DNA from: Acetobacteraceae bacterium
Lineage (GTDB): Bacteria > Pseudomonadota > Alphaproteobacteria > Acetobacterales > Acetobacteraceae
Direction of reading: 5' to 3'
DNA: 36,056 bases
Assembly (NCBI GenBank): GCA_022842185.1
Contig: JALHQB010000052.1
Span: forward strand, 1-36,056
Part shown: positions 8,374 to 15,823 of the stretch, in pieces
How positions within the stretch are numbered: position 1 is the stretch's first letter
Layout of the letters: each line of letters begins with the position of its first letter
Made by a program: the position numbers and the translations under genes
Notes under the pieces: model-generated
Database searches by the model: none
Told to the model about the DNA's origin: nothing
Seen by the model: only the letters and a program-made list of their open reading frames with translations

Positions 8374-9330
8374 TCAGTTGGATCGGAGGCTCCCTGCCCG
8401 AGCCAGATGGCTGATGACGGCAGTACGCTGATCGAGAAGCGCCGCAAACTGCTCTGGCCTCGCCGCAACGGCATGCGCCCCAGTCAATTCGAAGAGGTTG
8501 GAGACAAATTCGGGAGTCTGAGCCACTCGAATCAACGCAGTGCTCAGCTCGTCAAGCACGCGCGCCTCGATGCCCGCTGGCGCGACTGCGCCGATGAATT
8601 CGTTCATGTCGAAGGAGGAAGCGCTTTGCTCCGAGACAGTTTGCAGCGAGGGCAACGATGGCGCTCGGCTCCCACCCGCCTGCGCCAGTAGCCTGAGCGT
8701 TCCCACGTGCGGACCCACGGCACGCCCCGACGCGGCGCAGAGATCCAGTCTGCCTACAATGATATCTTCGATGACGGTCCGTTCACTGCGATACGGCACA
8801 TGAACCAGGTCAACGCGCTCTTCCTGCGTTAACCGCTCCATGCAGAGATGCCCGACGCTGGTGGTTCCACCAGTCCCGTAGGTCAGGATATTCGGCCTCT
8901 GCCGTGCCGCTTGCCATACATCGGCCAGCCGCTGCCACGGGCGAGACTCATGGGTAACGAGGACATATGGGACGGAAGCCAGTAGTGCGACGGGTACCAA
9001 CTCGGCCATTGGGTCCCGCATCTGTGTGACGTGGGGCAGAACGACTGCGGCACTGGTGATCAGGCTGATGATTGACCCGTCGGGCTGCGCTCGCGCCACC
9101 GCCTGCAGCGCAACAGTACCACCCGCGCCCACTCGGCTCTCCACTCGCACTGGACGGGAAAGTTCTCGCTCCAGACCTGGCGCTATGGCCCTGGCCAGAA
9201 CGTCCGTTGAGCTGCCAGGGGCGAAGGGGACGATTATGGTGAGCGGCGGAGGAGCCGGCTGACCGAGCGCGCGCGGCGCGGCAAGCAGTGTGAAACTGCT
9301 GCCAGCAAGCGTCCGGCGGCGAATCGGCAT
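8374..9330 (-). CDS. Bug-family (TctC-like) periplasmic solute-binding protein, 318 aa
   Basis: Has the twin-Arg-like or Sec leader (MPIRRRTLAGSSFTLLAAP, then ALGQPAPPP) followed by the Bug-family start of the mature protein, LTIIVPFAPGSSTDVLARAI. It also carries ESRVGAGGTVALQAVARAQPDG and VPYRSERTVIEDIIVGRLDL. Bug proteins are secreted receptors for carboxylates, sometimes feeding tripartite tricarboxylate transporters. No tctA or tctB gene is adjacent, which is common for these expanded families in Acetobacteraceae and Burkholderiales. It lies inside the island as probable cargo. It is more diverged than the second Bug gene at 14852, and the ligand cannot be told from sequence. Confidence 0.87.
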   Translation of the reverse strand: MPIRRRTLAGSSFTLLAAPRALGQPAPPPLTIIVPFAPGSSTDVLARAIAPGLERELSRPVRVESRVGAGGTVALQAVARAQPDGSIISLITSAAVVLPHVTQMRDPMAELVPVALLASVPYVLVTHESRPWQRLADVWQAARQRPNILTYGTGGTTSVGHLCMERLTQEERVDLVHVPYRSERTVIEDIIVGRLDLCAASGRAVGPHVGTLRLLAQAGGSRAPSLPSLQTVSEQSASSFDMNEFIGAVAPAGIEARVLDELSTALIRVAQTPEFVSNLFELTGAHAVAARPEQFAALLDQRTAVISHLARAGSLRSN

Positions 9331-9568
9331 AGCTACCCTCGGAGCGGCTCTGAGAAGGTCAAACGATAATGCGAGCGGCTATCCCATGTCACCCATCTCG
9401 TGGCCGAAATAAGCGCGCTTGTATGTGACGGAGCCGTGTACTCGCCGACCTGGCCGCCCTCGACCCGCTGGAGGGTCGTCCGGGTTTGGGGGCGTTCACG
9501 CAATGCGCCGAGACCTCAGGCTCGGTGGAGCGCGCCATCGTGCACGCGATTACACCCGGACCGAAGGA

Positions 9569-9822
9569 GACATCCAACCGCACTCGTTCTGGATTGCCTT
9601 CCTCGTGGCCGCGAACACCCGGCAACAGATCAGTGAGATGGCAGCGGCGGAGAAGATCGAGCGGCGTACCTTGGGTCGTTGCTGCGGCTGACGCTGCTCG
9701 CTCCCGCCTTGGTGGAGGAGCTGATGGAGAAACGGCTTGGGTCCACTCCGAGTCTGCCCGAATTGCTTCAGCCGCTTCCGGAGGATTGGAAAGTCCAGCA
9801 GGAACTCCTGACCCCACGGTGA
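9569..9822 (+). pseudogene. Frameshifted remnant of a second recombinase-associated gene
   Basis: The frame reading IAFLVAANTRQQ and then ISEMAAAEKIER matches the 126-residue protein at 6044-6424 (SISEMATAEKIER). After the codons for ER the match continues only in another frame: YLGSLLRLTLLAPALVEELM, then PSLPELLQPLPEDW, ending at the TGA at 9820-9822. Aligning DNA with the intact gene (gag cgc ggc tat ctg) places a one-base deletion at about 9665-9666. The part upstream of about 9600 is poorly conserved, and no recombinase C-terminus is visible in 9331-9560. This is therefore a decayed trace of a second recombinase module, indicating that elements have been lost or nested here. Confidence 0.75.
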
Positions 9823-9976
9823 TGTCGCCTCGCCCGTCCGCTGGACGCAATTTTCGATCGTTCAGCGAAGGCACGACGGAGCACAGGACGGACCATTGAT
9901 GCGACATATCTAATCTTGGTCAGCGATCCGGATCGGCAGGCATTCTCGGTCCAGCCGCATCGCTGGACAAAGCTTG

Positions 9977-9998
9977 AACACAACCATATTGTTGTGTT
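9977..9998 (+). promoter_or_regulatory. Perfect palindrome abutting a start codon, probable autoregulatory operator
   Basis: AACACAAC (9977-9984), a 6-nt AT-rich spacer CATATT, and GTTGTGTT (9991-9998) form a perfect 8-bp inverted repeat that ends on the base before the ATG at 9999. A TTGAAC at 9974-9979 could serve as a -35 element. Such palindromes overlapping the promoter and start are typical binding sites for XRE-type antitoxins, and the second gene of this operon encodes an XRE domain. The palindrome is seen directly; its role as operator is inference. Confidence 0.6.
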
Positions 9999-10460
9999 AT
10001 GATTCCTTCGTTGATCGATCTAAGCGGTGCGCCATGGCCGGTGCTTCCGCCTGGCGTGCACGAAGCGACCCTCGCCGAGATCCAAGTGACGTTCGCCACA
10101 ACGCCGCATCGGCAATGGCTGTTGGACGGGTTCGTCCGGGCCACGCATGCGCTCCGCTTCGCAGGTTGCGGCGTTGTGTATCTCGATGGAAGTTTCGTCA
10201 CCGGTAAGCCGCACCCTGGCGACTATGACGGATGTTGGGAACATTTCGGCATAGATTTCACCCTTCTTGACCCAGTTCTTCTCGATTTCACGGGAAAGCG
10301 CGAAGCGCAGAAGCGAAAATATCAAGGCGAAATGTTTCCCGCGCTTACACAGAACGGGGTTGGCGGCACATTCCTAGAATTCTTCCAGGTGGAGAAATAC
10401 TCCGGGCTGCCGAAGGGCATCCTTCGAGTGTTGCTCGGGGCCTCAGGAGCGACGCCATGA
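9999..10460 (+). CDS. DUF6932-like protein with nucleotidyltransferase-type motif, 153 aa
   Basis: Resembles the uncharacterised DUF6932 family: VLPPGVHEATLAEIQ (15-29), AGCGVVYLDGSFVTGKP (55-71), DYDGCW (75-80), LLDPVLLDF, AQKRKYQGEMFP and FLEFFQVEKYSGLPKGILR. The GS at 64-65 followed by nine residues and DYD at 75-77 is the signature spacing of minimal nucleotidyltransferases (hG[GS]x7-13[DE]h[DE]), as in MNT, AbiEii and MenT toxins. It is short and has no obvious additional domain. The stop overlaps the start of the XRE/IrrE gene (ATGA), so the two are coupled. The likely role is a toxin-like or modifying enzyme controlled by its neighbour; the substrate (tRNA, protein or nucleotide) cannot be read from sequence. 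There is no clear ribosome-binding site, since the palindrome occupies that position, so translation could be leaderless or start at an internal codon. Confidence 0.78.
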   Translation: MIPSLIDLSGAPWPVLPPGVHEATLAEIQVTFATTPHRQWLLDGFVRATHALRFAGCGVVYLDGSFVTGKPHPGDYDGCWEHFGIDFTLLDPVLLDFTGKREAQKRKYQGEMFPALTQNGVGGTFLEFFQVEKYSGLPKGILRVLLGASGATP

Positions 10461-11722
10461 TCAACAATGAAAAGCAGTATCGCTCGACGCGACTGCAAAT
10501 CGAACGGTTCCGGCAAGCGCTTGCATCGCTCGACGAAGGGTCCGATCCGACACTGCCTGCCGCTTTGGTTAAAGCGCAGCGCGATGCATTGGAGAGTCAG
10601 CTCGCCGAGCTCGAGGACCAGGCGGCACTCTACGATCACCTAAGCGCAGGCCGAGTGACGCTGTTTGAGGCAGACGGCCTTGGTGAGTTGCCGGACATCC
10701 TAATCCAGGCGCGGATCGCGCGCGGGCTAAGTCAGAAGGACCTTGCCGCCTATCTCGGCCTTAAGGAGCAGCAGGTGCAGCGCTACGAAGCCGAACGCTA
10801 TGGCTCGGCATCGCTCTCCCGGCTGGTCGAGGTGGCGGACGCCCTTGGCGTCCAGATCCGGAACCGTGCCGAGCTGGTCGGCAGCCCGGAACTTCAATCC
10901 GTTGCACCGGAGACATGGCAGGCTTTCCCGATCCCGGAGATGTACAAGCGCGGCTGGTTCGAGGACTTTGCGGGCTCGCTGGCTGAGGCGCGCAAGGCGG
11001 CGCCAGAACTAGTCCCCGCGTTCCTCCGCGGGGCGCAAGCGCGCTACGCGGCGCCCGCGCTGCACCGCAAATCAGTGCGCGCGAGTGGACAGGTCCACGA
11101 GGCCGCAATCGCTGCCTGGGAGGCGCGGGTCCGGCGACTAGCCGATCGCGACCCGCCCGAGGTGCGGTTCGATCCGGCCGCGATCACGCCTGAATGGCTG
11201 ACCGGGCTGGTCGCCCTCACTCTTGAGCCCGACGGGCCGGCAAAAACAGTCGACTATCTGCGGGCGATCGGCATCGGGCTCGTCGTCGAGAAGCAGCTTC
11301 CGAGTACTTTGCTCGACGGGGCCGCACTCTCGACCGACGGCGACCATGCAATTCTCGCACTGACACTGCGCCATGACCGTCTCGACAATTTCTGGTTCAC
11401 GCTGTTCCATGAGCTTGGTCATCTCAAGCTCCATGTTGGGCATGATTATGCGGCGATCTTCGACGACACCGAGTCGCCGGCCGCGAGCCCTCTCGAGTCC
11501 GAGGCCGACCTGTTCGCACAGGAGGCGTTGCTGCCGGCCACGAAGTGGAGCCTCAGCGTCTCACGCTTTACGCGCAATGAGAAGGCGGTGGTCACCGATG
11601 CCAAGCGTTTCGGAGTCGGCCCGGCGATTATCGCCGGGCGGGTGCGCCGCGAGGCGAATGACTACACCTTGCTGCGCAATCTCGTCGGCAGCGGCGAGGT
11701 GCGCCGGCAATTTGGTTGGTGA
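10457..11722 (+). CDS. XRE-family HTH / ImmA-IrrE metallopeptidase protein, 421 aa
   Basis: The N-terminal 65 residues (MINNEKQYRSTRLQIERF...) are a helical segment like that of HigA-type proteins. An XRE helix-turn-helix lies at about 78-132 (ILIQARIARGLSQKDLAAYLG, VQRYEAERYGSASLSRLVEV). The C-terminal half is an ImmA/IrrE (COG2856) domain with the zinc-protease motif HELGH at 318-322 and the downstream ESEADLFAQ (347-355) that supplies a further ligand. IrrE/ImmA proteins cleave repressors or antitoxins in response to DNA damage or phage. HTH-IrrE fusions often pair with a small toxin-like partner. Here the partner is the DUF6932-like gene, overlapped by 4 nt, and the XRE domain probably binds the palindrome at 9977-9998. 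The beta-family gene starts 10 nt after the stop. Confidence 0.88.
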   Translation: MINNEKQYRSTRLQIERFRQALASLDEGSDPTLPAALVKAQRDALESQLAELEDQAALYDHLSAGRVTLFEADGLGELPDILIQARIARGLSQKDLAAYLGLKEQQVQRYEAERYGSASLSRLVEVADALGVQIRNRAELVGSPELQSVAPETWQAFPIPEMYKRGWFEDFAGSLAEARKAAPELVPAFLRGAQARYAAPALHRKSVRASGQVHEAAIAAWEARVRRLADRDPPEVRFDPAAITPEWLTGLVALTLEPDGPAKTVDYLRAIGIGLVVEKQLPSTLLDGAALSTDGDHAILALTLRHDRLDNFWFTLFHELGHLKLHVGHDYAAIFDDTESPAASPLESEADLFAQEALLPATKWSLSVSRFTRNEKAVVTDAKRFGVGPAIIAGRVRREANDYTLLRNLVGSGEVRRQFGW

Positions 11723-11732
11723 GGGTTAATCG

Positions 11733-12812
11733 GTGGCCATCACACCCAGGACCTATGTGCCGCTGCTCCGGTGGCGGATGGGCGAGTATCAGGCGCTCGA
11801 GCGGCTTGGTCCCGTGCAAAAGGCGGCAACGGTGCCGTTGCTCGAGCTCCTACCGCCTGACTACGACTTCGAGCTGCGGAAGCCCAAGAAGGATATCGAC
11901 GATCATTTGAGGTTGTTCGGCCCACGAGTGTTCAAAAAATGGGGTACCCAGCCGGCCTTGGTCGATGCCGGTCGCCTCAACCCTGCATCCCGCATGGCGG
12001 ACGACCGGCATCCGCTCACCTATTTGTTCGATGAGGCCAGAGCGCTCGGAAGCCGACCTATTCCCGTGACGACCCTCGACCGCGACACACCGTACCAGGA
12101 GGCAGTGCGCTTCATCGATGCGCTCGACCTGCGCGGAGCGGCGCTACGCTGCACGCTGGCGGAGGCGCTCGATCCCGACTTCAATTCTAATGTTGAAGCG
12201 CTTCTTGATCGACTGGAGATCGAGGTGAACGCGCTCGACATCCTGATCGATCTCGAGACACCGGCATTCGATCCGCAGGACATCCTCGTCAACGTGATTA
12301 TCGCCGCGCTCTCCAGCGCGACGGTCATTGCGGATGCTCGCAGCGTCACACTGCTCGCGACCTCCTTTCCCGACACGCTTGCCAACCTCACGCTTGCGTT
12401 CCAGCAAATCCCGCGGCGCGAATGGATGCTGTACAAGGCGGTTATCGCGGTATTGCCCGCGGGTATGCGCCGGCCTGGCTTCGGCGACTATGGGATTGCT
12501 GCGCTCAACTTCGCGCAAGGCGACATGCGGTTCATGCGTAGCTCCCCCAATATCCGCTACACGATCGACGATGCCTGGATGATAGCCCGCGCGCGGGGCG
12601 CGCCACGCGGCAGCAACCAAGCTTATCCGAGCCTGTGCGGCCTCGTCACCGGGTCAGGAGCCTATTTGGGACGCGGCTATTCCGCGGGCAGTGAATATAT
12701 CGACAACTGCCGCACGGGAGCAGCATCGCGCGGCAATTCCACCACCTGGAAATGGGTGGGGACCAACCACCACATCACGAAGGTTCTGGACGATCTCGCC
12801 AAGCTTCCCTGA
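11733..12812 (+). CDS. Beta family protein (sce7725-like), 359 aa
   Basis: The N-terminus YVPLLRWRMGEYQALERL and the C-terminus with SSPNIRYTIDDAWMIARARG, a Ser/Gly stretch and WKWVGTNHHITKVLDDLA are the marks of the Beta_protein family (Pfam), which includes proteins named after Sorangium locus sce7725 as I recall. The middle has TIM-barrel-like alternation (VRFIDALDLRGAALRCTL, NALDILIDLET, ATVIADARSVTLLATSFPD). Biochemical function is unknown. Members recur in defence islands next to sce7726-family proteins and HTH/IrrE proteins. The start is a GTG at 11733 that places the conserved YVPLLRW at residues 8-14. The 3' end overlaps the convergent sce7726 gene by 38 nt. Confidence 0.8.
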   Translation: MAITPRTYVPLLRWRMGEYQALERLGPVQKAATVPLLELLPPDYDFELRKPKKDIDDHLRLFGPRVFKKWGTQPALVDAGRLNPASRMADDRHPLTYLFDEARALGSRPIPVTTLDRDTPYQEAVRFIDALDLRGAALRCTLAEALDPDFNSNVEALLDRLEIEVNALDILIDLETPAFDPQDILVNVIIAALSSATVIADARSVTLLATSFPDTLANLTLAFQQIPRREWMLYKAVIAVLPAGMRRPGFGDYGIAALNFAQGDMRFMRSSPNIRYTIDDAWMIARARGAPRGSNQAYPSLCGLVTGSGAYLGRGYSAGSEYIDNCRTGAASRGNSTTWKWVGTNHHITKVLDDLAKLP

Positions 12813-13368
12813 CCTTGAGAGCCTCGCGAACATGCCGCGCCAGCACTCGCGCCGGAAGCGCAGTAACCAGCTCTTTGTACAGGCCTTCACGGGGCTGGCG
12901 TAGCAGCGGTTCGGGGCGGCCAAGGGCGCGTAGGATCGCCAACGCCTCAGGGCGCCAGAGCAGCCGAGCTTGCATGAGCGGATTGACCCGACGGTTGGCG
13001 CGCTCAGGGCGCAGTAGGCGGAAGCGGATGCCCTGAGTCGCACCCCGCTCAGCGACCATTATCCCCCACCAATCCGGCAACATCGCGAGCGCCTTCTCGA
13101 CATGGCGCGGCGCCGCGATCAACGTCGCTCGGTCGACGACGCCGCCATAGGCCGAGACCTGGTGCGGTAGCCGGTCGAGCACGTCGGCGTCGGCCTTAAT
13201 CTCGACGCCGCGGATAAGGCCGTTGATCACGGCGATATCGACGCGACAGGCGCCATGATCCAACCCAAGCTCGTCGATCACGATCGTGTCGGGGCATGAG
13301 CGCGCATGGCGCAGCAAGCGGCAGTGTGCCGCCGTACGGATATCGCTGTCCCGAAGCCTGACCGTCAT
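12775..13368 (-). CDS. sce7726 family protein, PD-(D/E)XK nuclease-like, 197 aa
   Basis: Matches the sce7726 family in TIVIDELGLDHGACRVDIAV (28-47), then INGLIRGVEIKADADVLDRL, the later RHVEKALAMLPDWWGIMVAE, and NPLMQARLLWRPEAL. The segment RVDIAV...GVEIKAD places D44, E56 and K58 in the spacing of a PD-(D/E)XK nuclease core, with E33 upstream as a possible fourth residue. The family is often found beside beta/sce7725 proteins; here the two genes converge and overlap by 38 nt. It is probably a nuclease or nuclease-fold effector of the cassette. Start: ATG at 13368 (MTVRLRDSD); in-frame GTG at 13398 and TTG at 13404 would add 10-12 residues, and none has a strong ribosome-binding site. Confidence 0.8.
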   Translation of the reverse strand: MTVRLRDSDIRTAAHCRLLRHARSCPDTIVIDELGLDHGACRVDIAVINGLIRGVEIKADADVLDRLPHQVSAYGGVVDRATLIAAPRHVEKALAMLPDWWGIMVAERGATQGIRFRLLRPERANRRVNPLMQARLLWRPEALAILRALGRPEPLLRQPREGLYKELVTALPARVLARHVREALKVREAWRDRPEPS

Positions 13369-13699
13369 GGCGAACCGATAGCCCGACGGAATCGTCACGC
13401 GCAACCGGTCTGGCGCTCAACGGCGGCGCACACGGCGAATTGCCTCACCGCCCGCTCGGCGATAGGCTCTAAGAAGGGGCTGGTGACGCTGTACACGTCC
13501 ATAGGCTTGACCGTCCCTCCCGATGAAGACGAGGCAAGCGAGTAGAATCCAACTGCTGGCTCATTACGTCCGGGAGGTTTCGCTAGTTGCGTAGGTCACT
13601 CATTGCTTCGCCAGCGTCCGATTTTCGCGCTACTGGCGCCCACAAGCCGACTGGAGCGAAACGGCAATGACCAAGTGGGCGCAGGAGTGCCCGGCCGAT
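13369..13699. other. Non-coding interval upstream of the sce7726 gene
   Basis: No frame here resembles a conserved protein. It should contain the promoter of the minus-strand sce7726 gene and the 3' flank of the AT-hook/zinc-ribbon gene. The only structure I see is an 8-bp inverted repeat, GCGCCCAC (13636-13643) with GTGGGCGC (13675-13682), with a 31-nt loop and no T-run. It could terminate the gene ending at 13700, but support is weak. Confidence 0.5.
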
Positions 13700-14305
13700 C
13701 TACCCGCACACCGCACACGTCATCAGCCCGCGCCTCTCCCGCCCCGCCTCGATCGCATAGCCGCAGCGCATGCAGTTCGCCCCGTCGTCGGAGGCGTTAA
13801 AGGGATCAGCGACGCGCCGCGTCGGCGCGCTGGCCGGCTGTTCGCGAGGCCGCCCTGGGTCATGCCCAGCTTCGACGACAGGCTCCTCAGTGGGCGCTGC
13901 GACGGCCGTTGCCGTTACCAACTTCCGAGGCCGCCCCTGGCCCCGACGCTGCACAGCGGCATGTTCCTCAGCAGCGGCCGCATCGGCCTCCGTCGCCGCT
14001 GGCTCCCAGGCGGGCATGACGTGGGTGACCGGCTGTGCTGTCTCGGAAACCACCGGCTCGGCTGGCAGAGACGCCGAGGCAGTCGGCTTTGCTGGAAAGC
14101 CGCGTTCCCAGGATGCAGCGCGAACATGCGCATCCAAGCGCGGTGGCTTTTCTCTGACGGCACCGCCGGACCGAACATGTACGACCTCGACAACCCTATT
14201 GCCGGCGGCCGAACCCTTCCTTGGAATGTTCAGCAACTCGCCCCGGTCATTGGCCGCGGGCTTGTCGTGTTTGAAGCGGGCGAAGACGTGGTAGTTGTCG
14301 TCCAT
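13700..14305 (-). CDS. Hypothetical protein with AT-hook-like motif and C-terminal zinc ribbon, 201 aa
   Basis: I do not recognise a named family. The first 60 residues (MDDNYHVFARFKHDKPAAND...) look folded. The middle (about 65-160) is Ala/Pro/Glu-rich and low-complexity, containing GQGRPRK, which fits an AT-hook minor-groove binding motif, and a second basic GRPREQP. The C-terminus has CMRCGYAIEAG and CAVCG, a two-knuckle zinc ribbon ending at the last residue. The combination suggests a DNA-associated protein. It is the last gene before the tRNA-Gly, where an integrase or accessory protein is often found, but there is no recombinase motif. The ribosome-binding site is weak. Frame use and the clean zinc ribbon argue that it is a real gene. 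Confidence 0.6.
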   Translation of the reverse strand: MDDNYHVFARFKHDKPAANDRGELLNIPRKGSAAGNRVVEVVHVRSGGAVREKPPRLDAHVRAASWERGFPAKPTASASLPAEPVVSETAQPVTHVMPAWEPAATEADAAAAEEHAAVQRRGQGRPRKLVTATAVAAPTEEPVVEAGHDPGRPREQPASAPTRRVADPFNASDDGANCMRCGYAIEAGRERRGLMTCAVCG

Positions 14306-14636
14306 TCAGAAATCCAGGCTCGTGAATTCAGCGACGCCAACGCGTCGTCTCGGATGTTGGGGCCGAATCAACGGTTTGCACCAACGAAGTATTGCTCAGG
14401 CGATTGAATTACTGAATTTCTCGAGCCGTGTGGGAGAAATGCGGTGTATTCTCAACGACTTAAGCTTGAGGGTAAAATCGGCCTACCCTCAAGGTTCGGA
14501 GACTCTCCGCTCTCTCCGGCCTGAATTCGGAGGTAGTTGCGCGATCGAACCATCAAGGTTCGCGCGCAAACCCCGGCCAAGTCTGCGACACAGCGCGGTG
14601 CGCAGTGCAGGAGAGAAAGGTTGTGAGAGAGAAGAA
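14306..14636. other. Non-coding junction between island and tRNA-Gly, rich in inverted repeats
   Basis: No convincing gene. It is visibly less GC-rich at 14395-14490 than its surroundings. It holds a perfect 10-bp inverted repeat, CTTGAGGGTA (14465-14474) and TACCCTCAAG (14484-14493), with a 9-nt loop. A 6-bp inverted repeat follows, CGAACC (14546-14551) with GGTTCG (14557-14562). The decamer TCAAGGTTCG occurs twice, at 14489 and 14553, one copy at the end of each inverted repeat. These could be integrase arm-type sites near an attR at the tRNA 3' end; that is inference. Confidence 0.5.
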
Positions 14637-14711
<75 letters not shown>

Positions 14712-14851
14712 GCTCCGTGCGGGCCGCGCTAATGACATGGTCGGTTGGGTATTGCAAGCCACCCCCCGCGCACTTTCTGACATGCGCCCTCGACAGTGAT
14801 GACGCGGCGGGGCGATGCTGTCCGGAACAATTCCCCTGGGAGAACGACGTC

Positions 14852-15823
14852 ATGGACCGCCGCACCGCCCTCAGCCTGGCCGCGGGGGCATTGGCCCTGC
14901 CGGCCATCGGCAAGGCTTCCGCGCAGACCCTTGATCGCCCAGTCCGTATGGTGGTGCCCTTCGCCCCGGGTGGGACGTCCGACATCCTCGCGCGCCTGCT
15001 GGCACCGGATCTGACACGCGCCTTCGGGCAGAACCTGGTCGTGGAAAACCGCACGGGCGCGGGCGGCAACATCGGTGCCGACCTGGTGGCGAAATCGCCG
15101 CCTGATGGTCACACGCTGCTGATCATCGATGTCTCGACCCTGGCGACCGCACCGTCGCTCTACACGCGGCTTCCGTTCGACCTGAAGCGCGACCTCGCCC
15201 CCGTCACGATGCTCATCTACGCGCCCTACATCCTCGCGGTGCACCCATCGGTGCCGGCGCAGAACGCCACGGAATTGGTGGCCTATGCCAAGGCCAATCC
15301 GCAACGGGTGAACATGGGGCACGCCGGCATCGGGGTCGGCAACCACCTGACCGGCCTGCTGGTCGCGCAGCATTGGGGGGCAGACCTGACCCAGGTGCCC
15401 TACCGCGGCGGCGCGGCCGCGCTCTCGGCCGTCGCCGCAGGGGAAGCCCAGGTCATCATCAATGGCGCTACGGCCACGGCACCATTCTGCAAACAGGGGA
15501 CGCTGCGCGCCATCGCCGTCACCGGCCCCTCGCGCCTGCCAGACTTCCCCGACGTGCCGACCTTCAAGGAACTCGGTTGGCCGGCCGCCGATTCCGGCAC
15601 CTGGCAGGGTGTCCTGGCCCAGGGCGGCACGCCGGCGCCGATGATCAACCGCCTGTCCAATGACCTGCGCGCCGCCATGGCCGTGCCGGCGACGGCCCAG
15701 CGCATCACGGCGCTCGGCGCCTTCAACCGTGCCGAAGGCCCTGACAGTTTCCGAACATGGCTGGACAATGAAATCCGGGTCTGGGAGCAGGTCGTGCGCG
15801 CCAACAACCTCAAACTGGACTGA
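14852..15823 (+). CDS. Bug-family (TctC) periplasmic solute-binding protein, 323 aa
   Basis: The signal peptide MDRRTALSLAAGALALPAIG with cleavage near ASAQT is followed by the Bug signature DRPVRMVVPFAPGGTSDILA. Further family motifs are VVENRTGAGGNIGADLVAKS, PDGHTLLII, VPYRGGAAALSAVAAGEAQV and a GTPAPMINRLSNDLRAAM C-terminal helix. These proteins bind carboxylates or related small molecules in the periplasm. There is no tctAB partner nearby. The ATG at 14852 has an upstream GGGAGAA; earlier in-frame codons run through the tRNA and are excluded. The ProX gene begins on the base after its stop, so the two are likely co-transcribed. Confidence 0.93.
   Translation: MDRRTALSLAAGALALPAIGKASAQTLDRPVRMVVPFAPGGTSDILARLLAPDLTRAFGQNLVVENRTGAGGNIGADLVAKSPPDGHTLLIIDVSTLATAPSLYTRLPFDLKRDLAPVTMLIYAPYILAVHPSVPAQNATELVAYAKANPQRVNMGHAGIGVGNHLTGLLVAQHWGADLTQVPYRGGAAALSAVAAGEAQVIINGATATAPFCKQGTLRAIAVTGPSRLPDFPDVPTFKELGWPAADSGTWQGVLAQGGTPAPMINRLSNDLRAAMAVPATAQRITALGAFNRAEGPDSFRTWLDNEIRVWEQVVRANNLKLD

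Larger units (their letters stand above)
1..14636. mobile_element. Probable integrated genomic island next to tRNA-Gly (right part; left end outside window)
   Basis: Everything left of the tRNA-Gly gene is accessory in character: AlpA-like HTH plus primase/ATPase module, serine recombinase module with DUF2924, a decayed second copy of a recombinase accessory gene, a toxin-antitoxin-like pair, beta/sce7726 genes and cargo genes. Everything to the right is conserved-type backbone. The tRNA is on the minus strand, so its 3' end faces the accessory DNA, which is the usual geometry for integration into a tRNA 3' end. No second copy of the tRNA 3' end is visible inside the window, so the left attachment site, and probably the integrase responsible, lie beyond position 1. 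The serine recombinase at 4692-6047 may belong to a nested element rather than being the tRNA-targeting integrase. The boundary is inference. Confidence 0.6.

Noticed and set aside
8374..9330. Bug receptor as part of a tripartite tricarboxylate transporter locus
   Set aside because: No tctA or tctB genes adjoin; it is a solitary receptor.
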